From an uncultured Oscillospiraceae bacterium (GTDB lineage: Bacteria > Bacillota > Clostridia > Oscillospirales > Ruminococcaceae), in the NCBI GenBank assembly GCA_934457235.1, contig CAKSHT010000026.1:1-17924 (forward strand): a stretch of DNA of 17,924 nucleotides, given 5' to 3'. Below are positions 1-6,799 of the stretch, piece after piece. A model generated the notes under the pieces. That model worked only from the letters and a program-made list of their open reading frames with translations. It made no database searches and had not been told where the DNA came from. A program made the position numbers and the translations under genes. Within the stretch, counting starts at the first letter, position 1. Each line of letters starts with the position of its first letter.

Positions 1-108
1 CAGCTCCTCGCTGCCGTTAAGATCCGGTATAAGTCCGTTAGAAATACAGATCACTTCCTCTGAACACGCAGTTCTTGTAATATTATTTATGTTTTATACT
101 CTCAGTTA
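1..108. other. Left edge, no gene assigned
   Basis: This short stretch lies downstream of gyrB. Two open partial frames can be read, one on each strand. The plus strand gives a possible gene tail of 20 codons ending in TGA at 61-63. The minus strand gives an open frame from about 90 to 1 with no clear start or ribosome-binding site. Neither is recognisable. No hairpin terminator for gyrB is visible here. Confidence 0.3.
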
Positions 109-2103
109 TCAGAAATCCAGATTCTGAACCAGAGTTGCATTCTGTTCAATGAATTCTCTTCTCGGCTCAACCTTGTCGCCCATGAGAATGGTCATTATCT
201 CGTCGGCCTTTGCGGCGTCCTCAACAGTGATACGTACCATCGTACGGGTTTCGGGGTTCATTGTAGTCTCCCAGAGCTGCTCAGGATCCATCTCACCAAG
301 ACCTTTGTATCGCTGAACATCGACCTTGGCGCCGCTTTCGCCGGAAAGCTCGCGGATATACTTGTCGCGCTCATCATCGGAGAACGCATAGCGCACATTC
401 TTGCCCTTTGAAACCTTGAAAAGCGGAGGCTGTGCGATATATACATGACCCTGCTCGATAAGCGGTCTCATGAACCGGAAGAAAAACGTCAGCATAAGCG
501 TAGAGATATGCGCACCATCGACATCGGCATCTGCCATGATGATAACGCGTCCGTATCTGAGCTTGGTTATGTCGAAATCCTCGGCAATGCCGGTACCCAG
601 CGCCTTGACCACCGGAGAAAGCTTATCGTTGTTGTAAACCTTGTCCGCACGCGCCTTTTCGACGTTCAGCATCTTTCCCCACAGGGAAAGTATAGCCTGG
701 AAGCGTCTGTCGCGTCCGCTCTTTGCAGAGCCGCCCGCAGAGTCTCCCTCGACGATATATATTTCAGTGACTGACGGGTCGCTCTCGGAGCAGTCCGCCA
801 GCTTTCCGGGAAGTCCATTGCTGTCCATAACGGACTTGCGCTTTGCTTCCATAGCCTTCTTCGCAGCGTCGCGGGCAGCCTGGGAGTTCATCGCCTTGTT
901 CATGATTATCATGGCGGTGTCCGGGTGCTCTTCGAAATAATACGTCAGCTGCTCGACGGCAATCTTGTAAACAACCGGCTGTACTTCCGGATTTCCGAGC
1001 TTGCTCTTGGTCTGACCCTCAAACTCGCACTCCGGCAGCTTAACTGAGATTATCGCATTGATAGCCTCGCGGATAGCCTCGCCGCTATAGCCAGTGAACG
1101 GCTTTTCATCCTCGCCCTTCTTCGCGGATTTCTTCTTGGGCTTGTTCTTCTCCTGGTTCTCCTTGTACGCCTTGGCGTAGTCGTTTACGACCTTGCTGAG
1201 AGCCTTCTTGAATCCAAGCTCATGCGTTCCGCCCTCGCCGGTGTGGATATCGTTTGCGAACGATCTGAATATTTCTGAATTGAAGTCCGTAGTATACTGA
1301 AACGCGATCTCAACGTTTATTCCGTTCATGTCGCCGGTGAGATAAATAACGTCCGGGTGGAGCACGTCAGCTCCGCGCTTCTTGTTGAGCCACTCAACAT
1401 AGCTCTTTATGCCGCCCTCGTACATCATTTCCTCGTACACGGGGTTTTCCGGGTCACGGGTATCGGAAAGCGTTATCTTCAGACCGCCGTTAAGAAATGC
1501 CTTTTCGCGCAGTCTGTCCTGTAAGGTCGCATAGTTGAATTCCGTGGTATGGAATATCTGACTGTCCGGCTTGAAAGTAACGGTAGTACCGGTGTGGTCA
1601 GTTGTGCCGATGACCTTTATAGGCTCGCTGTATTCACCGCGTTCAAAGCGCTGGAAATGAATGTTCTTTCCGTCGTGTATCTCAACCTCCAGCCATTCAG
1701 ACAAAGCGTTTACAACGGACGCACCAACGCCGTGCAGGCCGCCTGCGACCTTGTATCCGCCGCCGCCGAACTTACCGCCGGCATGAAGCACCGTGAAAAC
1801 AACGGTAGCCGCAGAAATTCCCTCTGCATGGTTAATAGCGGTAGGGATACCACGACCATTGTCCACAACGCGGATAATGTTGCCAGGGAGAATGGAAACA
1901 TTGATCTCCGTGCAATAGCCCGCAAGAGCCTCGTCGATGGAGTTGTCCACGATCTCATAAACGAGGTGGTGCAGACCGCCCTCGCCGGACGAGCCGACGT
2001 ACATGCCCGGACGCTTTCTGACCGCCTCCAGACCCTTTAGAATCTGGATATCGTCAGCGCCGTAGCTCATGTTCTGATTCTGAACATTTTCATTTTCAGC
2101 CAT
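109..2103 (-). CDS. gyrB: DNA gyrase subunit B
   Basis: ATPase subunit of DNA gyrase, which introduces negative supercoils together with GyrA. The protein is 664 aa, normal for the family. In order: a GHKL ATPase domain with the EIVDNSIDEA helix near residue 50, DNGRGIP at 81-87 and GLHGVG at 122-127; a transducer domain; a TOPRIM domain with EGDSAGG at 452-458 and the acidic D525/D527/D529 triad; and the GyrB-type tail with QLWETTMNPE at 609-618. A lysine-rich insert occupies about 312-334. The frame is open up to 2247, but the ATG at 2103 is chosen because the protein proper begins there and GGAGG precedes it by 12 nt. The 48 extra upstream residues overlap the likely promoter. At the position of E. 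coli K447 this protein has W475. It is separated from dnaA-recF by two plus-strand genes. Confidence 0.98.
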   Translation of the reverse strand: MAENENVQNQNMSYGADDIQILKGLEAVRKRPGMYVGSSGEGGLHHLVYEIVDNSIDEALAGYCTEINVSILPGNIIRVVDNGRGIPTAINHAEGISAATVVFTVLHAGGKFGGGGYKVAGGLHGVGASVVNALSEWLEVEIHDGKNIHFQRFERGEYSEPIKVIGTTDHTGTTVTFKPDSQIFHTTEFNYATLQDRLREKAFLNGGLKITLSDTRDPENPVYEEMMYEGGIKSYVEWLNKKRGADVLHPDVIYLTGDMNGINVEIAFQYTTDFNSEIFRSFANDIHTGEGGTHELGFKKALSKVVNDYAKAYKENQEKNKPKKKSAKKGEDEKPFTGYSGEAIREAINAIISVKLPECEFEGQTKSKLGNPEVQPVVYKIAVEQLTYYFEEHPDTAMIIMNKAMNSQAARDAAKKAMEAKRKSVMDSNGLPGKLADCSESDPSVTEIYIVEGDSAGGSAKSGRDRRFQAILSLWGKMLNVEKARADKVYNNDKLSPVVKALGTGIAEDFDITKLRYGRVIIMADADVDGAHISTLMLTFFFRFMRPLIEQGHVYIAQPPLFKVSKGKNVRYAFSDDERDKYIRELSGESGAKVDVQRYKGLGEMDPEQLWETTMNPETRTMVRITVEDAAKADEIMTILMGDKVEPRREFIEQNATLVQNLDF

Positions 2104-2126
2104 AAAAAACCTTGCCCTCCATATCA

Positions 2127-2169
2127 TACTGAGCCATCTCAGTAAAGCCGCGGGACGTGCAAGCCCCGC
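2127..2169 (-). promoter_or_regulatory. Two hairpins in the gyrB leader
   Basis: Reading the minus strand, the leader first forms GCGGG/CCCGC (2150-2169, 10-nt loop). It then forms a perfect 7-bp stem TACTGAG/CTCAGTA with a 4-nt loop (2127-2144), about 10 nt before the Shine-Dalgarno sequence. No T-tract follows either stem, so they are not terminators. They may affect translation or mRNA stability; that role is inferred. Confidence 0.45.
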
Positions 2170-2196
2170 ATATTGCATAATGCATATATTATATAT

Positions 2197-2225
2197 AGTA
2201 TACCACAAAACCGCCGAAATTGCAA
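2197..2225 (-). promoter_or_regulatory. gyrB promoter (sigma-A type)
   Basis: On the minus strand, -35 TTGCAA (2220-2225) and -10 TATACT (2197-2202) are separated by 17 nt. This gives a leader of roughly 85-90 nt before the gyrB ATG at 2103. Confidence 0.75.
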
Positions 2226-2294
2226 GCATTTGCGCCAGATTTAACACAATAATTTTTATTTCTTCCTATATCGTCAGAGCGTTGCCCAGCAAAG

Positions 2295-2359
2295 TTTTCA
2301 ACACAAAAAAGCTTAACAAACCCGAATAATCAGGTGCATAAATTACTCGCTGTTGAAAA
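2295..2359. promoter_or_regulatory. Two DnaA-box-like sites between gyrB and rpsT
   Basis: TTTTCAACA lies at 2295-2303 and its complement TGTTGAAAA at 2351-2359. They are exact copies, in opposite orientation, of the 9-mer repeated at the origin. They sit between the gyrB -35 and the rpsT -35 in the divergent promoter region. DnaA binding is inferred from the sequence match. Confidence 0.5.
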
Positions 2360-2386
2360 AAATATAAAAAAATTTTGCCGCACCCC

Positions 2387-2415
2387 TTGAAATTCAGAAA
2401 ATAATATGCTATAAT
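2387..2415 (+). promoter_or_regulatory. rpsT promoter (sigma-A type)
   Basis: -35 TTGAAA (2387-2392), a 17-nt spacer, and a perfect -10 TATAAT (2410-2415). Transcription should start near 2422, giving a leader of about 118 nt. Confidence 0.85.
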
Positions 2416-2430
2416 AAAATATATTATTAT

Positions 2431-2514
2431 GGTGTTCAGAATGAGTAATTATAGAAAAACATCTGAATACCCAATAAGATAATAAATCGAGAGCCGCGCA
2501 TGCGCTGTTCCGAT
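2431..2514 (+). promoter_or_regulatory. Structured rpsT leader, candidate autoregulatory RNA
   Basis: Two helices can be drawn. The first pairs 2431-2440 with 2462-2471 (10 bp, one G-U) around a 21-nt loop. The second spans 2486-2514: AUCG/CGAU, a bulged A, GAGC/GUUC, a C-U mismatch and GCG/CGC with loop CATG. It ends 11 nt before the GGAGG. Autoregulation by the ribosomal protein is inferred by analogy with other ribosomal-protein leaders. Confidence 0.4.
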
Positions 2515-2539
2515 CGAATAGCTATGGAGGTGAAAATAA

Positions 2540-2785
2540 ATGCCGAACATCAAGTCTGCAAAGAAGAGAGTTCTCATCGCTAAGGAGAGAACAGAGGCTA
2601 ACAAGGCTTCCAAGACTGCACTCAAGACAGTTATCAAGAAGGCACGCGCTGAGGGTGCTGACGCTGCTGCTATCAAGACCGCAGTTGTAAGCGTAGACAA
2701 GGCTGCTGGCAAAGGTCTTATCCACAAGAACAAGGCTGCCCGCCTGAAGTCCCAGCTTGCAAAGAAAGCAAACGCTACTGCATAA
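2540..2785 (+). CDS. rpsT: Small ribosomal subunit protein S20 (bS20)
   Basis: Primary 16S rRNA-binding protein of the 30S subunit. It is 81 aa and very rich in Lys and Ala, as expected. It starts MPNIKSAKKR, and the conserved stretch VDKAAGKGLIHKNKAARLKS occupies most of the C-terminal half. The ATG at 2540 follows GGAGG (2526-2530) with a 9-nt spacer. It is monocistronic: a strong promoter lies upstream and a terminator begins 20 nt after the stop. It is transcribed toward oriC, head-on to the leftward fork, which is unusual for a highly expressed ribosomal-protein gene this close to the origin. Confidence 0.97.
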   Translation: MPNIKSAKKRVLIAKERTEANKASKTALKTVIKKARAEGADAAAIKTAVVSVDKAAGKGLIHKNKAARLKSQLAKKANATA

Positions 2786-2805
2786 TTCTTGAACAAAGCA
2801 AACTA

Positions 2806-2839
2806 CACCCACAGGCGAAAGCGTGTGGGTGATTGTTTT
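2806..2839 (+). terminator. rpsT terminator
   Basis: CACCCACA pairs with TGTGGGTG (8 bp), followed by a G-G mismatch and a GC/GC closing pair around a GAAA tetraloop. A U-rich tail follows. Confidence 0.85.
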
Positions 2840-2884
2840 ATATAGGGAAAATTGACGTAAAATCCAGAAGAAAGGGGAATTGAC

Positions 2885-3385
2885 ATGGCAGGCGTAAACA
2901 AGGAGATAACAGACATCACGGAAATCGAGCGGATCTTAAAGGAAGCAAAGGTATGCCGCCTTGCACTGATGAACGGGGATTATCCGTACATAATCCCGAT
3001 GTGCTTCGGCTACAAGCTTGACGGAGGACAGCTTGAACTGTACTTTCACAGCGCTCCCACCGGGCAGAAGATAGACCTGATCAAGAAGAGCAATCTTGCA
3101 GGCTTTGAGATAGACTGTCTGACCGGCATCACCAAGGACGAAGCGAGATGCAGTGTGACTGCGATGTACGAATGCATCACCGGAACTGGTTTCGTGGAAA
3201 TAATCAACGGAATCGAAAAGCTCACCGGGCTGACATCCATAATCAGCAAGTACGACGAGGTAAAGCAGGAGCATAAATTCAGTGAACAGGCGCTTAACGG
3301 AATGGTGCTCATCAAGCTCACGGCAGAAAACTTCTGCTGCCGCAGCCACCAGGTGGACGAGGACAACATTGACCTCCCGGAATAA
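2885..3385 (+). CDS. NimA-like pyridoxamine 5'-phosphate oxidase family flavoprotein
   Basis: A 166-aa protein of the FMN-binding split-barrel (PNPOx-like) superfamily, in the branch that includes NimA-type nitroimidazole reductases. The sequence shows the family pattern: an N-terminal helix, AKVCRLALMNGDYPYIIPMC at 21-40, LYFHSAPTGQKIDLI at 52-66 (the region that usually contacts the FMN phosphate), and AGFEID at 72-77. The substrate cannot be told. The name reflects family only, and drug resistance should not be assumed. The ATG at 2885 has AAGGGG 7 nt upstream. No strong promoter is visible between the rpsT terminator and this gene. A terminator follows immediately. Confidence 0.8.
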   Translation: MAGVNKEITDITEIERILKEAKVCRLALMNGDYPYIIPMCFGYKLDGGQLELYFHSAPTGQKIDLIKKSNLAGFEIDCLTGITKDEARCSVTAMYECITGTGFVEIINGIEKLTGLTSIISKYDEVKQEHKFSEQALNGMVLIKLTAENFCCRSHQVDEDNIDLPE

Positions 3386-3391
3386 CAAAGA

Positions 3392-3420
3392 AAGAGCGGA
3401 GATGATCCGCTCTTATTTCA
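3392..3420 (+). terminator. Terminator of the NimA-like gene
   Basis: A perfect 9-bp stem AAGAGCGGA/TCCGCTCTT (3392-3400 with 3406-3414) with a 5-nt loop and a T-rich tail, 6 nt after the stop codon. Confidence 0.8.
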
Positions 3421-3535
3421 TGCCAAGTTAAAACACTACAAGTATAATTAGCAGATAATTATACAGATTATTATAGAAGCTTGTAATCCGTTATGTAATA
3501 ATTTTAGTAGTAATTACATAAAGTATTTATAAAGC
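3421..3535. other. AT-rich spacer with two inverted repeats
   Basis: No gene is seen between the two convergent terminators. The stretch holds GTATAATT/AATTATAC (3442-3449 with 3457-3464) and TTATGTAAT/ATTACATAA (3491-3499 with 3523-3531). Confidence 0.6.
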
Positions 3536-3573
3536 ATAAAACAAAAGGGATACCCATCGCAGTGAGCTTCCCT
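3536..3573 (-). terminator. Terminator of the yaaA-recF-remB operon
   Basis: On the minus strand AGGGA pairs with TCCCT. After an A-A mismatch, GCTCA pairs with TGGGT (G-U pairs allowed) around a 6-nt loop. TTTGTTTTAT follows. The stem begins 3 nt after the remB stop. Confidence 0.75.
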
Positions 3574-3575
3574 GT

Positions 3576-3821
3576 TCATGTGTATTTTTCGAAGCATCGC
3601 TTATTGAGCGTAGCGTTAGAAACGTTCGTGATATAGGTGCTGTTGGAGCATACGACAAACGCCTTTGGCATATCGTCAGATACGCTGACCACTCCTCCGC
3701 GTTTCTGGCAGGCGTTGAGAAAATCAGCGGTCGTCCGGCTGACGGAGCATTCCTCAATGTCGAAAATCCCGATCACATCGTCCTTTTTCACGGTACAGTT
3801 CCCGCCAAGAAACAGATACAC
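3576..3821 (-). CDS. remB: RemB/YaaB-like DUF370 protein
   Basis: An 81-aa member of the DUF370 family. In Bacillus subtilis the equivalent gene, remB (yaaB), also sits just after recF, and the related RemA is a DNA-binding regulator of matrix and osmoprotection genes. Here the family pattern is clear: VYLFLGGNCTV at the start, then IGIFDIE, VSVSDDMPKAFVV and a C-terminal NATLNKR. The GTG at 3821 is chosen over the upstream ATG at 3893: homology begins there, GGAGG lies 9 nt before it, and it starts only 4 nt after the recF stop. The matching length of 81 aa supports this. The exact function in this organism is inferred. Confidence 0.85.
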   Translation of the reverse strand: MYLFLGGNCTVKKDDVIGIFDIEECSVSRTTADFLNACQKRGGVVSVSDDMPKAFVVCSNSTYITNVSNATLNKRCFEKYT

Positions 3822-3825
3822 CAGC

Positions 3826-4959
3826 CTACACCTCCGTAAATACTCCGTTTTCAGTGCGCCAGGTCTTTCCGCCGCTGAGCGCCGAAAGATCATCCATATT
3901 ACAGCAGGTTATAAATACCTGGCTGTTATCGATGTTGTTTACTACAAATCCCCTGCGGACGTGATCCAGCTCGCTCAGAATGTCGTCAAGAATTATCACG
4001 GGACAGGTACGGTTCCTGCGGCGGATTATCTCAGCCTCCGAAAGCTTCAGCGCCAGCGCTGCGCTGCGCAGCTGACCCTGTGACGCGAAATCCCGCGCCG
4101 GCATTTCGTTTATATAGAAGTTCACATCGTCGCGATGGACCCCAGCCACGGTGTAGCGAAGCTTCATTTCGTTATGTAGATTTTTGTCGAGTTCCTCAAC
4201 GTATTTCCTAAACAGTGCGTTTACATCATCGAATTCTATACTGTTTGTTTTGAAAATAGAGCTGTAATATTCTATTTTCAGATGCTCCGCGCCCTCTGTA
4301 AGGCGCGAATATATTTCGGCTGCATATTCCTGTAAGAACGCAAAATATTTCAGCCTGCCGTAAGTGACGTTTATTCCCTCGCCGGCAAGCACTTCATTCC
4401 ACGGTGCAAGCTGCGCTGACAGCTCCGCTTCCGGAATATCCTTCCGCGCAAACGCCAGAATATTGTTGCGCTGTTTGAGTCCGCGGTTATAGCTGGAAAG
4501 CTTCTTCAGATGGGTCTGAGTCTGCATCACCGCCACATCGTCAAGATAAGCGCGGCGCAGCTCCGGCGCGCCCTTTATAAGATTAAGATGCTCCGGAACG
4601 AACACGACATATTTCAGCACGCCATACAGCTTTGCGGCGTCACTGACATTCAGCCCGTTGTATTTTATCTGCGGTTTGTTATTACTTACAGTATATTCAA
4701 CAATGTTTTCACGCCCGGTATTATTATCGTCGCGGAAGCACAGTCGGATAAAAACCTCGGCAGAGCCGTCCGTGACCGGAATATACTGCGAAAAACGCAC
4801 ATGCCGGAAGCTTCCGCCCAGACAAACGGAAATCGCCTCCATCAGATTGGTTTTTCCCTGGGCGTTCTTGCCGATAAAGACATTCAGTCTTTTGTCGAAT
4901 GTCAGTTCCGCCTCCCGGATATTGCGGAAATTGCGGATATACAGCCTGGTTATTATCAT
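3826..4959 (-). CDS. recF: DNA replication and repair protein RecF
   Basis: SMC-like ATPase that binds gapped DNA and, with RecO and RecR, loads RecA onto SSB-coated single strands. It is 377 aa, standard length. Walker A GKNAQGKT is at 30-37. The ABC signature ASQGQLRSAALALKL lies in the last third, followed by Walker B PVIILDDILSELD. The N-terminal LYIRNFRNI is typical of the family. The ATG at 4959 directly abuts the stop of the S4 protein gene (TAA then ATG with no gap), so the two are probably translationally coupled. remB begins 4 nt after the recF stop. Confidence 0.97.
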   Translation of the reverse strand: MIITRLYIRNFRNIREAELTFDKRLNVFIGKNAQGKTNLMEAISVCLGGSFRHVRFSQYIPVTDGSAEVFIRLCFRDDNNTGRENIVEYTVSNNKPQIKYNGLNVSDAAKLYGVLKYVVFVPEHLNLIKGAPELRRAYLDDVAVMQTQTHLKKLSSYNRGLKQRNNILAFARKDIPEAELSAQLAPWNEVLAGEGINVTYGRLKYFAFLQEYAAEIYSRLTEGAEHLKIEYYSSIFKTNSIEFDDVNALFRKYVEELDKNLHNEMKLRYTVAGVHRDDVNFYINEMPARDFASQGQLRSAALALKLSEAEIIRRRNRTCPVIILDDILSELDHVRRGFVVNNIDNSQVFITCCNMDDLSALSGGKTWRTENGVFTEV

Positions 4960-5199
4960 TTATTCAGCGTCGGGGATAACTGCGTTTTCGTCAAGCACGA
5001 TTTTGTACTTCTTGCCCTTGAAATCAATAGTGTCGCCGGGCTTGATCTTCTTTCCGCGCTTGGTGCAGAGTTCTCCATTTACGTTGAATTCACCCAGCTC
5101 AATGAGGATCTTTGCCTTTGCGCCGGTCTCAGCAAGTCCGGCAAACTTGATAAGCTGATCCAGCTTGATAAAGGGTGTTACGATTTTGATTTCTTCCAT
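4960..5199 (-). CDS. yaaA: S4-domain RNA-binding protein, YaaA type
   Basis: A 79-aa protein made almost entirely of one S4-like RNA-binding fold: IKLDQLIKFAGLAETGAKAK near 11-30, then GEFNVNGELCTKRGKKI and GDTIDF. Small stand-alone S4 proteins of this type are found between dnaN and recF in many Firmicutes, including B. subtilis yaaA. A role with the ribosome or 50S assembly has been proposed there, but the partner in this organism is unknown. AAAGGA lies about 12 nt before the ATG. It is the first gene of the yaaA-recF-remB operon. Confidence 0.88.
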   Translation of the reverse strand: MEEIKIVTPFIKLDQLIKFAGLAETGAKAKILIELGEFNVNGELCTKRGKKIKPGDTIDFKGKKYKIVLDENAVIPDAE

Positions 5200-5245
5200 T
5201 AGTCTATTTATCCTTTCTTTGTCGTTGCAATACTATATAAAGCCC

Positions 5246-5260
5246 GGAGAACAGTTCTCC
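5246..5260. promoter_or_regulatory. Perfect palindrome upstream of yaaA-recF
   Basis: GGAGAAC, one central base, GTTCTCC. It lies about 45 nt before the yaaA start and could be an operator or an mRNA hairpin. It contains GAAC and GTTC, but spaced by 1 nt rather than the 4 nt of the Bacillus LexA box. Confidence 0.4.
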
Positions 5261-5331
5261 CTTGTCCGCGCTGCCGCATTGCTGACAGCGCAGCCGGCTG
5301 AAAATGCCTGCATTCAATTATTCACTACATG

Positions 5332-5367
5332 AAAAAACCGCCGCCGCATAGCGCGGAAGCAGTTTTT
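5332..5367 (-). terminator. dnaN terminator
   Basis: On the minus strand AAAACTGC pairs with GCGGTTTT (one U-G) and the stem continues through CCGC/GCGG with one mismatch to a short GCTAT loop. A run of six T follows. It separates dnaN from yaaA-recF-remB. The other intergenic sequence from 5200 to 5331 holds GC-rich hairpins and no clear promoter. Confidence 0.8.
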
Positions 5368-5437
5368 ATCAGTCACGGCACTATTTATGGAAGGCAAGCC
5401 CCTTCACTGCTGTGCAGGCTCTTTCCCACCGTTCAAT

Positions 5438-6535
5438 TCATTTCAGGCGCATCGGAAGCACCAGATATGTGAACGCGTCGCCCTCCATCGGCAGAATGAG
5501 GATCGGTGCAACAGAAGATGTGGCAACCAGTTTTACCGTATCGGAGTCGCACGCCTTGAAAGCGTCAAGCATGTATTTCGCATTGAATCCGACTACCAGC
5601 GGCTGACCGTTGTACTTCACGGAGATCTTGTCGTTTACCTTACCGATCGCCGTTGTGCAGCTCATGGTGATGGTATTGTCCTTGATCTCGCAGCGGATAG
5701 GATTCTTGTTCTTTTCGTTGATTATGAGCATTGTACGTTCGAGCATATCCGTCATTTCACGGCAGTTCACCTCGGCGTATATCTCGGAATTATTTTTGAG
5801 ATAGGTCTTGTAGGGAATGAAATCGCCGTCCAGCAGTCTGGAGATCATGATGTATCCGTCTACAGTGAAGCTTATCTGGTTCTTGTCCACGCTTACGATA
5901 ACGTTCTTGTCATTGTCATCGGAGAGGATATGTGTAAGCTCCTCCAGAGTCTTGGCGGGAACGATGAAACTCATGTTATTGTAAGTAAGCGGCTCCTGTC
6001 TGAGTGCGATCCTCACGCCGTCAACAGCTGCAACGCTGAGTACATTGTCCTCCAGCTCAAATTTGCAGCCCATAAGAGCGGGTTTGCTGTCCACAACGGC
6101 AACTGCGAACTTGGTCTGAGTTATCATGCTTTTTAAAAGCTTCTGGGGCATGGAAAAGCTTGTTTCAGGGTTTACCTGCGGTACGTTGGGATAATCGTCA
6201 GCGCTCATGCACATAACTGAGAAATTGGTATCCTTGCCGGAGATCTCTGCTATATTGTTTCCGCCGCATTCAAAGGTGATGTCACCGGACGGCATTTTTC
6301 TTATAATGTCGCCTGCCATTCTCGCATTGATAACGATGTTTCCACTTTCAATGCCGTTCACTTCTATTGAAGTCTTGATTCCTATATCAAGGTCATAACC
6401 GGTAACTGTAAGGGTATTGCCTTCAAGCTCCATGAGTATGCCTTCAAGAGCGGGAATGCTGGATTTACCTGCGGCTGCCTTTGAAGTGGTCTGTACGGCA
6501 GAGAGGATTATTTCCTTGGCGCAGCTGAATTTCAT
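5438..6535 (-). CDS. dnaN: DNA polymerase III beta subunit (sliding clamp)
   Basis: Ring-shaped processivity clamp that tethers the replicative polymerase to DNA. It is 365 aa, as usual, made of three similar domains. Recognisable parts are the N-terminal MKFSCAKEIILSAVQ, SIPALEGILME near 26-36, the ADDYPNVP segment near 111-118, and the C-terminal TYLVLPMRL, which forms part of the partner-binding pocket. The ATG at 6535 has AAAGGAAG just upstream. It follows dnaA across the unwinding part of the origin, as in B. subtilis, and ends in its own terminator. Confidence 0.98.
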   Translation of the reverse strand: MKFSCAKEIILSAVQTTSKAAAGKSSIPALEGILMELEGNTLTVTGYDLDIGIKTSIEVNGIESGNIVINARMAGDIIRKMPSGDITFECGGNNIAEISGKDTNFSVMCMSADDYPNVPQVNPETSFSMPQKLLKSMITQTKFAVAVVDSKPALMGCKFELEDNVLSVAAVDGVRIALRQEPLTYNNMSFIVPAKTLEELTHILSDDNDKNVIVSVDKNQISFTVDGYIMISRLLDGDFIPYKTYLKNNSEIYAEVNCREMTDMLERTMLIINEKNKNPIRCEIKDNTITMSCTTAIGKVNDKISVKYNGQPLVVGFNAKYMLDAFKACDSDTVKLVATSSVAPILILPMEGDAFTYLVLPMRLK

Positions 6536-6560
6536 ATTATCTTCCTTTCAGTTTTTCGAT

Positions 6561-6577
6561 TTCCGCCGAAGGCGGAA
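6561..6577. promoter_or_regulatory. Hairpin between the origin and dnaN
   Basis: TTCCGCC/GGCGGAA, a 7-bp stem with a GAA loop, in the dnaN 5' leader between the AT-rich unwinding tract and the ribosome-binding site. On the plus strand it is followed by TTTTAT; on the minus strand it has no T-tract. It may shield dnaN translation or stop antisense transcripts; this is inferred. Confidence 0.35.
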
Positions 6578-6799
6578 TTTTATAAATCATTTTTCTATTT
6601 TTTAATAATAATAATAAGGGCTGTTCAAATGTTGAAAAGTCCGCGGAGCGTTTGAAACAAACATTTCAACAGAGCCGAGTTTTTTGATCATCCATGTTGA
6701 AAAAATTCGAAATTTTGGTGGAACATTTTTATTTCAACCGCCGGTTGAAGAATTCTCAAAACTCGTTGAAAAACTCCGCAAAAACTGCCCTTTTCCGCC
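6578..6799. other. oriC: oriC unwinding region between dnaA and dnaN
   Basis: Going from dnaA toward dnaN there are DnaA-box-like sites (CGTTGAAAA at 6764-6772, TGTTGAAAA at 6695-6703, ATTTCAACA at 6663-6671, TGTTGAAAA at 6630-6638). Next comes a GGGC step (6618-6621), then five TAA triplets (6603-6617) and an AT-rich tract to 6578. This order of boxes, GC step, DnaA-trios and AT-rich DNA matches the basal unwinding system described in B. subtilis. The call rests on position and layout. Confidence 0.75.

Noticed and set aside
2104..2247. 48-residue N-terminal extension of GyrB
   Set aside because: It overlaps the likely promoter and leader hairpins, is unlike any GyrB, and the ATG at 2103 has a ribosome-binding site and the expected protein start.
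5246..5260. LexA box
   Set aside because: GAAC and GTTC are spaced by 1 nt instead of 4, so it does not match the Bacillus-type site.
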